Of a stretch of 64,000 bases of DNA, positions 32,203 through 39,848 are shown one piece after another; position 1 is the stretch's first letter, and each line of letters starts with the position of its first letter. The notes under the pieces are model-generated. The model saw only the letters and a list, made by a program, of their open reading frames with translations, did no database searches and had not been told where the DNA came from. Source of the stretch: Candidatus Aminicenantota bacterium. Lineage in GTDB: Bacteria; Acidobacteriota; Aminicenantia; Aminicenantales; Saccharicenantaceae. The translations under genes were made by a program, and so were the position numbers. Location of the stretch: assembly GCA_017999365.1 (NCBI GenBank), contig JAGNLW010000002.1, positions 43,501 through 107,500 on the forward strand, given 5' to 3'.

Positions 32203-33132
32203 CTAGTCCCCCGCGCCGAACCGGATGTCCAGGACGGCCCCGGACCTCGCCACCGAGCCCTTTTTGGCCTGGTAGTCGACGAAGTCGAAGCCGCCCGGGC
32301 GGTCGGAGGTGACCTTGAGATAGGGATCGAGGTTGGCTTTGAGATGCGCCAGGGCCGCCGAGGCCGCGGCCTCGTCGGGATAAGGGACGACGAGTCGGGT
32401 GTGCTCCGCCCCGGCGGGCGTCCGGTACAGGCCCAGGGCGCCGAACACGCGCCCGCCGAGAGACAGGATGTCCCCTTCCCCAAAGGTGAAGTAGGGCTGC
32501 AGGCCGTAAGGCCCGCGGATGAGCCGTTCCGTTCCGGCGACGAGCCCCTCGCCGGGCAGGAGCTCGAGCGGCGTCCGGACGGTCTCGTCGGCGACGCCGG
32601 CCAGGAAGGCGTTGGCCAGGGCGGCGGCCTCGGCCCGCGGGGCCGGTTCGTCGCCGAGGTTGTCGACCTGGACGAAGTAGCGGCCCTTGACCATCGTCAT
32701 CTGGGCCTCTTCGCTCGAGTTGCGGGCCCCGATCTCCGGGTAGGGCGTCTCCCGGCCCATCTTCATGAGGTAGACGCCGAGCGCGGCCGCGGCGCTCTCC
32801 ATCTCGTAGGCGTTGAGGGTCAGCTCGGCCTTGTCCTTGGCGAAGGCCTGCAGGCGCAGGCGGGCGAATCCGAACTCGAGGAAGAGCTCCGCCCCGCCGT
32901 CGATCTGGTTGAAGAGGTCCTGGCCGGTGAAGGCGCGCTGAGGGCCGGACGCGGCCCAGCCCGCGGCGAAAGCCGGCCCCGGGACGGGGGCTTCGGCCCG
33001 GACGGCCTGCGAAGAGGCCGGCGAGCCGCAGGCCGCCAGGAACGCCAGGGCCGCCGCGACGCCCCAGGCGACGGGCCCGGCGGCGCCTCTCCCCGCGCGT
33101 CCCGGCCGCCGGCCCCGGTCAGGCCTTGACAT
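32203..33132 (-). CDS. DUF6599-like lipoprotein
   Basis: A 309-residue exported protein. The N-terminus is Arg-rich followed by a hydrophobic segment and lipobox FLAAC, so it is probably a lipoprotein. The mature part (QDLFNQIDGGAELFLEFGFARL, then LNAYEMESAAAALGVYLMKMG and a repeated similar unit toward the end) matches the DUF6599 family. In this family the gene often follows a DUF362 protein gene, and here its ATG overlaps the stop of that gene by 14 nt, pointing to translational coupling and a shared role. Function unknown. Confidence 0.78.
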   Translation of the reverse strand: MSRPDRGRRPGRAGRGAAGPVAWGVAAALAFLAACGSPASSQAVRAEAPVPGPAFAAGWAASGPQRAFTGQDLFNQIDGGAELFLEFGFARLRLQAFAKDKAELTLNAYEMESAAAALGVYLMKMGRETPYPEIGARNSSEEAQMTMVKGRYFVQVDNLGDEPAPRAEAAALANAFLAGVADETVRTPLELLPGEGLVAGTERLIRGPYGLQPYFTFGEGDILSLGGRVFGALGLYRTPAGAEHTRLVVPYPDEAAASAALAHLKANLDPYLKVTSDRPGGFDFVDYQAKKGSVARSGAVLDIRFGAGD

Positions 33133-34369
33133 GCTCGATCTTGGCCGGGTCGGCGATGCCCAATCCCAGCCGCTCGGCGTAGCGCAGGTACTCCGTGAAC
33201 CGGGGGTTCTCGTTGACGGCCACGCCCATCTCCTTGCGCTTGGCCACGATCCGGTTGTGGCAGACCATGTCCAGGGCGAAGGGGTCGGAGGCGAAATAGA
33301 GCCGGTTGTCGATGTAGGCGAACTTGGCGTTCTTGTCGGGGCCGCCGTCGTACTGCGACCGCAGGCCATCGGTGACGTTGAGGACCATCTTGTCGCGGAC
33401 GGGCCAGAAAGCCGGCACCTCGACGCAGACGTCGAGGAACATGGGCGCGTGGAGCCGGTTCGTGTTGCAGACGGCGCCGTAGCCGATGTTCTTGGTGGCC
33501 ATGGAGATGGCGTTGCCGGTGTTCTTGAATACGGGCAGGTTGACGATCTTGGTCAGCTTCTTGGTGAGCAGCTTGCCGAAATAGGAGTGCTTGCCGTTGA
33601 AGACGTGCTGGTTGAGGTAGGGCAGGTCCTTGGGCCCCTCGACGTCGGCCCAGTAGAAGACCTCCTGGTCGAAGTTGGGAGCACTGACGTGGCTGCCGTC
33701 CGGCTTGAGCCACTTGCTGTTGTCCTGGGTCTTGCCCTCGGCCGCGGCCTCGTCCATGGTCTGTAGGCCCTCGATGCCGACGCCGGGGAAGCGCTCGGCG
33801 GTGAAACCGGCGTCCGTGAGCATGTAGTCGAAACGGTCCCAGATGACGATGTTCTTGCGCGGCAGCCCGCAGCCGGCCAGCCAGTCGATGACGGCGTCGA
33901 CGACCTCGAGCCGGGTGCTGATGAGGCCGGGGCCGACGGGATTGACCTTGAGACCGACGACATCGTTCTTGGTGAAGAACAGGCCGAAGCTCTTCTCGAG
34001 GTCCTTGCCGGTCAGCCCCCGGATGCCTTTCTCGAACATGGCCTTGACCACGGCCCCGTCGACCTTGCCCTCGGGCATGGCCGCCGGATCGTGGACCTCG
34101 ACGACGCGCCCGGGGAACGGGCCGGGCAGGCTCCACTTCGTCCTGGGGACCTTGAGGGCGTCCTCGATGTTGCTCTTGGGCCGGGGCGGCGGGCCGGCCG
34201 GTTTGGCCGCGGGCTGCTGGCCCTGGGTCTGCTGTGGGGCGGCGAGGAGGCTGCGGCCGGTCATGACCAGGCCGGCCCCCAAGGCCCCGATGGCCCCCCC
34301 GGCCTTCAGGAATTCGCGCCGGGCCACGGCGTCGTCGGGCGGCATCGAACGGTAGGCTTTCTTGTTCAT
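33119..34369 (-). CDS. Tat-exported DUF362 protein
   Basis: A 416-residue protein with a twin-arginine signal (ARREFLKAGGAIGALGAGLVM) and a DUF362 domain (VVKAMFEKGIRGLTGKDLEKSFGLFF, DVVGLKVNPVG, IVIWDRF, NLPVFKNTGNA). Tat export suggests it folds with a cofactor in the cytoplasm; iron-sulfur binding is known in other DUF362 proteins, but a clear ferredoxin CxxCxxC motif is not evident here. Start chosen at the ATG AAC AAG codons preceded by AAAGG at about 9 nt. It begins the DUF362-DUF6599-MFS operon and has its own promoter. Confidence 0.82.
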   Translation of the reverse strand: MNKKAYRSMPPDDAVARREFLKAGGAIGALGAGLVMTGRSLLAAPQQTQGQQPAAKPAGPPPRPKSNIEDALKVPRTKWSLPGPFPGRVVEVHDPAAMPEGKVDGAVVKAMFEKGIRGLTGKDLEKSFGLFFTKNDVVGLKVNPVGPGLISTRLEVVDAVIDWLAGCGLPRKNIVIWDRFDYMLTDAGFTAERFPGVGIEGLQTMDEAAAEGKTQDNSKWLKPDGSHVSAPNFDQEVFYWADVEGPKDLPYLNQHVFNGKHSYFGKLLTKKLTKIVNLPVFKNTGNAISMATKNIGYGAVCNTNRLHAPMFLDVCVEVPAFWPVRDKMVLNVTDGLRSQYDGGPDKNAKFAYIDNRLYFASDPFALDMVCHNRIVAKRKEMGVAVNENPRFTEYLRYAERLGLGIADPAKIEHVKA

Positions 34370-34403
34370 GGCGTTCATCCTTTGTCGCGGCGTATCTCTT
34401 GGC

Positions 34404-34432
34404 AGGATAGCGGTCGCCCCTCCGGGTGTCAA
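34404..34432 (-). promoter_or_regulatory. Promoter of the DUF362-DUF6599-MFS operon
   Basis: Minus strand TTGACA (34427-34432), 17 bp spacer, TATCCT (34404-34409), about 35 nt before the ATG at 34369. Confidence 0.7.
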
Positions 34433-34448
34433 GGCGGGCCGCCTCCCC

Positions 34449-35807
34449 CTACTTCAGAAAGACCTCGAGGACCGGGACCTCGACCGGGGGCTTGCGGACC
34501 GGCAGGGATACGACCAGGGCGCCGGCCTCGTCCCCGCTGCCCTCGCTCATCCGCAGCTCGGAAGCGTCGTGGAGGAACTGGGCGTACTTGACCTTGGCCG
34601 CCATCCCCGGCAGGACGATCCGGTCGAGGGGGTAGGCGAGCAGGTGGACGTAGAGCCGGTTGGCCGCCGGGTTGAAGGTCAGGACGGTGTTCGGCGGCGC
34701 GACGACCCCGGCCGGGGCCTCGGTACAGCCGTAGATCGAGCGGGCATTGACCCGCATCCAATCGCCCATGGCTTTCAGGCTGGCCTGGGCCCGTTCGTCG
34801 AACGTGCCCCGGGCCGTGGGCCCGACGTTGAGCAGGACGTTGCCTCCCTTGCCCACGGACTCGGCGAGGAGCTCGATGAGCTGGGCCGGGCTCTTCCACG
34901 TGGCCTCGTCGCGGTAGTAGCCCCAGGACCCGGAGAACGTCTGGCAGGTCTCCCAGGGGATCCGCTTCCCGTTCTTCTCCGGCCACTTGGCGACCTTGTA
35001 TTGCTCGGGGGTCGTGAAGTCCCAGCCGCCCTCGACGTCCTCGAGGTCGAGCCGGTCGTCGACGATGATGCCGGGCTGGAGCGAGCGGGCCAGCTTGAGC
35101 AGCCCGACGGAGTCCCAGTCGTCGCGGCCCTTGCCGTTCTTGCCCGGGAAGGAGAAATCGAACCAGATGATGCTGATCTCGCCGTAGTTCGTGAGCAGCT
35201 CGCGGACCTGGTCCTTCATGTACTGCCGGTAGCGGGCCATATCCTTGCCCGCGTTGAGCCGGGCGTAGTCGGCCTCGTCGGCCGGCCGCTGCGGGTGCAC
35301 GCGGTCGACCGTGTAGTCCGGGTGGTGCCAGTCGATGAGCGAATAGTAGAAGCCGACCTTGAGGCCCTCGGCCCGGAAGGCCTCGACGTACTCCTTGACG
35401 ACGTCGCGGCCGAAGGGCGTGTTGGTGACCTTGTAGTCGGTGTATTTCGAGTCCCACTGGCAGAAGCCCTCGTGGTGCTTGGCCGTCAGGACGGCGTACT
35501 TCATGCCGGCGGCCCTGGCCATCTTGGCCCAGTCCCGCGGGTTATAGAGGTCCGGATCGAACAGCTCGAAGTACTTCCGATACTGCTCGTTCGTCAGCCG
35601 CTCCCGGTTCTTGACCCACTCGTGGCGGGCCGGCAGGGCGTAGAGCCCCCAGTGGATGAACATGCCGAACCGGGCCTCGGTCCACCATTTCAGGCGCAGG
35701 GCCTTCTGGGCCTCCGTCTCTTTGGGGAGCTGGGCCGTCGCGACGGGGGCGGCCGCCGCGAAAAGAACGGCCGCGGCCAGGATGGCCAGGATGCTTCGCT
35801 TGATCAT
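34449..35807 (-). CDS. Secreted alpha-L-fucosidase, GH29
   Basis: A 452-residue glycoside hydrolase that removes terminal alpha-L-fucose from glycans. Signal peptide (RSILAILAAAVLFAAAAP) then the barrel: EARFGMFIHWGLYALPA, YAVLTAKHHEGFCQWDS, VGFYYSLIDWHHPDY, the nucleophile Asp in SIIWFDFSF, and GNVLLNVGPTARG, all hallmarks of GH29. GAGGAG lies 7 nt before the ATG, which follows the stop of the VOC gene by 2 nt, so it is translated with that gene. It fits the secreted-hydrolase theme of the window. Confidence 0.93.
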   Translation of the reverse strand: MIKRSILAILAAAVLFAAAAPVATAQLPKETEAQKALRLKWWTEARFGMFIHWGLYALPARHEWVKNRERLTNEQYRKYFELFDPDLYNPRDWAKMARAAGMKYAVLTAKHHEGFCQWDSKYTDYKVTNTPFGRDVVKEYVEAFRAEGLKVGFYYSLIDWHHPDYTVDRVHPQRPADEADYARLNAGKDMARYRQYMKDQVRELLTNYGEISIIWFDFSFPGKNGKGRDDWDSVGLLKLARSLQPGIIVDDRLDLEDVEGGWDFTTPEQYKVAKWPEKNGKRIPWETCQTFSGSWGYYRDEATWKSPAQLIELLAESVGKGGNVLLNVGPTARGTFDERAQASLKAMGDWMRVNARSIYGCTEAPAGVVAPPNTVLTFNPAANRLYVHLLAYPLDRIVLPGMAAKVKYAQFLHDASELRMSEGSGDEAGALVVSLPVRKPPVEVPVLEVFLK

Positions 35808-35809
35808 CG

Positions 35810-36730
35810 TCACTCTCCTCTGTAGGCCCGCTCGAGGGCCGCGATGTCGAACTTCCTCATCTTGAGAAAAGCGTTCGTCACCCGGGCCGCGCGCTCGGGA
35901 TCGGGATCGCGCAGCATGTCGTCGAGGACGGCGGGCGCGACCTGCCAGGACACGCCGAAGCGGTCCTTGAGCCAGCCGCACATGCCCTCCTCCCCGCCCC
36001 CGGCCAGGAGCCCGGCCCAGTGGCGGTCGATCTCGGCCTGGGTCCCGCAGACGACCATGAGGGACACGGCCTCGTTGAAAGAGAATTTGTGGTCGTAGGC
36101 GCTGTCCATGGCCGCGAACTCCTGCCCTTCCAGGGTGAATCCGGCGTGACGGACCGTCCCTTCCCGGTCGGGTTCCTCGCCCTGGCCGTAGCGCATGACC
36201 TCGCCGACGCGGGCGTCGCGGAAGAGGGCCGTGTAGAGCCGGATGGCCTCCTCGCAGCGGCCGGCCTGGGCGCCGACGAACATCAGGGTCGGGACGATCC
36301 GCTGACGCACGGGACGGTCGCCCATGGCCATGATCTGCCAGGACACGCCGTACTTGTCCGCGACCCAGCCGTAGCGCTCGCTGAAGGGATAGGCGCCGAG
36401 GTCCATAAGCGGCGCGCCGCCCGCGGCGACCTTGGCCCACAGGGCGTCGACCTCGGCCGGCGTCCGGCAGGCCACGAGGAACGAGACGGCCGGATTGAAC
36501 TTGAACAGCGGCCCGCCGTTGAGGCCGATGAACGCATGCCCCAGGACCTCGAACTCGACCGTCAGGACGGCGCCTTCGGCCAGGCCGTGGGTCTCGCGGC
36601 CGGCCTTGCCGGCCCGGAGGACCCTGCCGATCCGGCCGTCGCCGAAGACCGAGACGTAGAACGCGGCCGCCTCTTCGGCCTGGCGGTCGAACCAGAGGCT
36701 GGGGATGATCTTTTGCCCGACGTCCGTCAT
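35810..36730 (-). CDS. Double-domain VOC (PhnB/glyoxalase-like) protein
   Basis: A 306-residue protein with two tandem VOC domains of the PhnB type (IPSLWFDRQAEEAAAFYVSVF; IVPTLMFVGAQAGRCEEAIRLYTALF, each followed by a typical YGVSWQ or FGVSWQ end). Such proteins bind small molecules and are often annotated as 3-demethylubiquinone methyltransferase-like. GGGAGG is 6 nt before the ATG at 36730. It is the first gene of a unit with the fucosidase; a functional link is not obvious. Confidence 0.88.
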   Translation of the reverse strand: MTDVGQKIIPSLWFDRQAEEAAAFYVSVFGDGRIGRVLRAGKAGRETHGLAEGAVLTVEFEVLGHAFIGLNGGPLFKFNPAVSFLVACRTPAEVDALWAKVAAGGAPLMDLGAYPFSERYGWVADKYGVSWQIMAMGDRPVRQRIVPTLMFVGAQAGRCEEAIRLYTALFRDARVGEVMRYGQGEEPDREGTVRHAGFTLEGQEFAAMDSAYDHKFSFNEAVSLMVVCGTQAEIDRHWAGLLAGGGEEGMCGWLKDRFGVSWQVAPAVLDDMLRDPDPERAARVTNAFLKMRKFDIAALERAYRGE

Positions 36731-36782
36731 GGCCGGCCTCCCGGAGGAAGGTCCCATCGGCCCGTGGGGCCGATCGCCACGG

Positions 36783-36812
36783 ATTATAGCCGAAGAGCCC
36801 GCCCCCTGTCAT
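36783..36812 (-). promoter_or_regulatory. Promoter of the VOC-fucosidase unit
   Basis: Minus strand ATGACA (36807-36812), 18 bp spacer, perfect TATAAT (36783-36788). Confidence 0.65.
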
Positions 36813-36865
36813 TGACGCGGGCCCGGCGACCGGGTAGTCTGAAGGAGCCCGGAGGTGCCGCCCTT

Positions 36866-37387
36866 ATGATCCAGTCGGTCTTCAAGGTCCTCAAGGTCCT
36901 CAATTCCGAGACCCGCCCGGCCCAGATCTCGCTCGGGCTGTGCTTCGCGGTCATCGTCGCCTTCACCCCGAAGTTCAGCCTTCATAACATCGTCATCCTC
37001 TTCCTCATCCTGTTCTTCCGCATCAACCTGTCGGCCTTCCTCCTCGGCGGGCTCCTGTTCACGGGAGTGGGCGCTCTCCTCGATCCTCTCTTCCATCGCA
37101 TCGGCCTGGCCCTGCTGACCGCCCCGGGGCTCGAGGGTCTGTGGACGTCCTTCTACAACGCGACCATGTGGCGGGTCCAGAACTTCAACAATACCGTGGT
37201 CCTGGGCAGCCTCGTCTCGGGCCTCGTCCTGTTCGTCCCGCTCTATTTTCTCTTCAACAAGGCCGTCCTCTATTACCGCAAGCACGTCTACTCCCACGTC
37301 CAAAAACTGAAGATCGTCCAGGTCATCAAGGGCAACGACCTCTACCGCCGCTATCAGTCCCTCAAGGATTGGGGAGGGCTGTCGTGA
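36866..37387 (+). CDS. TIGR03546 family membrane protein
   Basis: A 173-residue protein with four predicted membrane helices (LGLCFAVIVAF, IVILFLILFF, FLLGGLLFTGVG, LGSLVSGLVLFVPLYFLF) and a basic C-terminus. Together with the next gene it forms the TIGR03546/TIGR03545 pair, which co-occur in several phyla but have no known function. GGAGG lies 10 nt before the ATG. Its stop overlaps the next start (GTGA). Confidence 0.8.
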   Translation: MIQSVFKVLKVLNSETRPAQISLGLCFAVIVAFTPKFSLHNIVILFLILFFRINLSAFLLGGLLFTGVGALLDPLFHRIGLALLTAPGLEGLWTSFYNATMWRVQNFNNTVVLGSLVSGLVLFVPLYFLFNKAVLYYRKHVYSHVQKLKIVQVIKGNDLYRRYQSLKDWGGLS

Positions 37388-39132
37388 GCGCCCGGAAACG
37401 TTCCAAGGCCGTCCGCTGGCAGGGCATCCTCGTCTTCGCCGTCCTCGTCGCCCTCGCGGCCGGGCTGTGGCTCCTGTTCGCCGACCGGTACGCCGAGCGG
37501 ACGGTCGAGCGGACGGGCACGGTCCTCGTCGGGGCCAAGGTCGAGCTCGACAAGGCCGACCTGTCGCTCTCCCCCCTGGGCCTGACCCTCCTGGGGCTCC
37601 AGGTCACAAACCCGGACGCGCCGATGACCAACGCCTTCGAGGTCGGGCGGATCGCCTTCCACATGGACGGCCCCAACGCCCTGCGGCGCAAGATCATCAT
37701 CGAGGAGATGAGCGTCGAGGGCGTCCGGCTGAACACGCCGCGGAAGACCTCGGGGGCCGTGGCCGGCGCCGCCGGCCAGACGCCCCTCGAGAAGATCGCC
37801 GCCCTGCCCTCGTTCGTCGTGCCGAACATCGTCGAGACCTTCGAGCGGGAGAAAGCCGGCCTGCGCTCGCTCCAGGCCGTGACGGCGGCCGTCGCCGACG
37901 GCGAGGTCCTGAAGGGCCGTTGGGAGGCCCGGGTCGCCGATCTCGAGGCCGCCGCCGACGTCGAAAAGTACCGCCAGCGCTACCAGGAGCTCAAGGCCAA
38001 GACCGGCCAGGCCACGCTCGGCAACCTCGTCGGCGGGGCCAAGGACGTCCTCGCCCTCCAGAAACAGGTCCGGGCCGACATCCAGACGGTCGCCGAGGCC
38101 AAGAAGACCTTCACGGCCGACCTGGAGACGCTGAAGAAGGCCGCCGCCGAGGCCCCGGCCGCGGTCAAGGCGGACGTCCGGCGGATCGCGGACAAATACG
38201 CCCTGACCCCGTCCGGGCTGGCCAACATCAGCCGGATGCTGTTCGGGCCGAGGATCGCGGAGAGCGTCCGCTCGGCCCTGCGCTGGAACGAGCGCCTGGC
38301 GCCCTTCGTCGAGCGGATCAAGGAGAAGGTCAACGGCAAGGACGTCGTCAAGCCCCTCCGGGCCAAGGGCCGCGACGTCCGCTTCCGCGAGGACCATCCC
38401 CTGCCCGACTTCCTGGCCCGTCTGACCAAGGTCTCGGTCAGCCTGCCCCAGGGCGACTTCGCCGGCCGGATCGAGAACATGACCTCGGACCCGGACACCC
38501 TCGGGCAGCCGCTCTCGTTCGCCTTCTCGGCCGAGAACCTCAAGGGCCTGCGGTCGCTGTCCCTCGAAGGCTCCTTCGACCGGGTCCGGCCCGAGGCCCG
38601 CAAGGACGTCCTGGAGCTGAAACTGCGCGGGCTCGCGGCCCGGGACGTCGCCCTTGCCAAAGGCGGCACGCTGCCTATCTCCTTGGTCGAAGGGCTGGCC
38701 GACCTCGACGTCACGGCCACGCTGGCCAAGGGCGCGCTCTCGGCCCGCGTCACGGCGGGGTTGCGGTCGGCCCGGCTCGAGGTCGGCAAGGGCGAGGAGC
38801 GGAGCGGACTGGCCGGACGGGTGGACGCCGCCATCCGCAACGCCCTGGCCGGGGTGACGGCCCTCAGCCTGACGGCCGAGGTCAAGGGGACGCCGGAGGA
38901 CTTCGACCTCCAAGTCCGCTCGGACGTCGACGACGTCCTCAAGGCGGCCGTCTCCGGGCTGGTCCGCGGCGAACTGGCCGGCTTCGAGAAGGAGCTCGAG
39001 GCCAAGGTCGCCGCCGAACTGGCCGGGCCGCTGGACAAGCTCGGGACGGGGCTCAAGGGGCTCGAGGCCGTCGGCATCGACCTCGACGCGCTCACCAAGA
39101 AGCTGGCCGACCTCCTGAAGATCCTGAAGTGA
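37384..39132 (+). CDS. TIGR03545 family protein, membrane-anchored
   Basis: A 582-residue protein with one N-terminal membrane helix (WQGILVFAVLVALAAGLWLLF) and a long outer part. The early segment (VELDKADLSLSPLGLTLLGLQV, IIIEEMSVEGVRLNTPR) is AsmA/DUF748-like, typical of proteins that bridge or carry lipids at the envelope. A helical stretch of about 150 residues follows (residues ~160-300) before more beta-rich repeats. Start is GTG overlapping the preceding stop, with GGGGAGGG upstream. The pair with TIGR03546 suggests an envelope complex, perhaps in lipid transport; this is inference from fold resemblance. Confidence 0.8.
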   Translation: MSARKRSKAVRWQGILVFAVLVALAAGLWLLFADRYAERTVERTGTVLVGAKVELDKADLSLSPLGLTLLGLQVTNPDAPMTNAFEVGRIAFHMDGPNALRRKIIIEEMSVEGVRLNTPRKTSGAVAGAAGQTPLEKIAALPSFVVPNIVETFEREKAGLRSLQAVTAAVADGEVLKGRWEARVADLEAAADVEKYRQRYQELKAKTGQATLGNLVGGAKDVLALQKQVRADIQTVAEAKKTFTADLETLKKAAAEAPAAVKADVRRIADKYALTPSGLANISRMLFGPRIAESVRSALRWNERLAPFVERIKEKVNGKDVVKPLRAKGRDVRFREDHPLPDFLARLTKVSVSLPQGDFAGRIENMTSDPDTLGQPLSFAFSAENLKGLRSLSLEGSFDRVRPEARKDVLELKLRGLAARDVALAKGGTLPISLVEGLADLDVTATLAKGALSARVTAGLRSARLEVGKGEERSGLAGRVDAAIRNALAGVTALSLTAEVKGTPEDFDLQVRSDVDDVLKAAVSGLVRGELAGFEKELEAKVAAELAGPLDKLGTGLKGLEAVGIDLDALTKKLADLLKILK

Positions 39133-39165
39133 CCGGGCTTCGGCCCGCCGGAGGCGCCGCGCGGC

Positions 39166-39816
39166 CTACGAGGCCGCCGCGGCGATGATGGCCGCCCGGA
39201 CGGCCTCGACCGCGCGGGCGACGGCGCCGCCGATGGGCTGGCGGCGGGCGATCTCCTTGGCCCTCGCCTTCGCCTCCCGGCGCTCGCCCTTCTCGAACAG
39301 GACGCCGACGAGATCGCAGGCATGGACGAGGCTGATCAGGGAGCCGTCGCGCTCACCGGGAGAGGCGACGCCCATGATGCCCGAACGGACCCTCTCCCGG
39401 ACCCCGGCTTCCGGCCGGGGGTCCAGCTGAGGATACCGGGATGTCGGGAAGATCCCCAGGAACCGGCCCTCCTCGTGGGTCACGATCCCCTTGCCGGCCA
39501 GCCGGGCCAGGAACCTCTTCTTGAACTTCCCCGAGCGGCCGAAACGGCCGACCCAATGGCCGATGGACCGGACCTTCGGGGAACTGCGGATCTCCTCGAG
39601 CACCTCGTCGAGGATCTCGTCGCGGGCCGATCCCCTGGGGGACGCGACCAGGTCCTTCCCCTCGACGCGGGCCAGGCCCGCTTGGGCCAGCTCGATGAGC
39701 ATCGCTCCGGCCAGCCCGTAAGGCATGGCCAGGGCCGAGGCGGAAAGCATCGTCCCTTTCTCGTCGTGCAGGCCGAGGAGAAGGAGCTCCTCGGCCAGGG
39801 TCAGCGTCTTGTCCAT
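39166..39816 (-). CDS. GPP34 (GOLPH3/Vps74-like) family protein
   Basis: A 216-residue soluble helical protein of the GPP34 family, related to eukaryotic Golgi phosphoprotein 3, which binds phosphatidylinositol-4-phosphate. Features: TLAEELLLLGLHDEKGTM, GLAGAMLIELAQAGLARVE, and the GIVTHEEGRFLGIFPTSRYP segment after a charged helix. In bacteria these are mostly found in actinobacteria and acidobacteria, with unknown role. GGGAGG lies 5 nt before the ATG. It is downstream of the VWFA gene on the same strand by 32 nt. Confidence 0.85.
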   Translation of the reverse strand: MDKTLTLAEELLLLGLHDEKGTMLSASALAMPYGLAGAMLIELAQAGLARVEGKDLVASPRGSARDEILDEVLEEIRSSPKVRSIGHWVGRFGRSGKFKKRFLARLAGKGIVTHEEGRFLGIFPTSRYPQLDPRPEAGVRERVRSGIMGVASPGERDGSLISLVHACDLVGVLFEKGERREAKARAKEIARRQPIGGAVARAVEAVRAAIIAAAAS

Positions 39817-39848
39817 ACCGTCCTCCCGTTCTCGCGCCCGGCCCCGGT

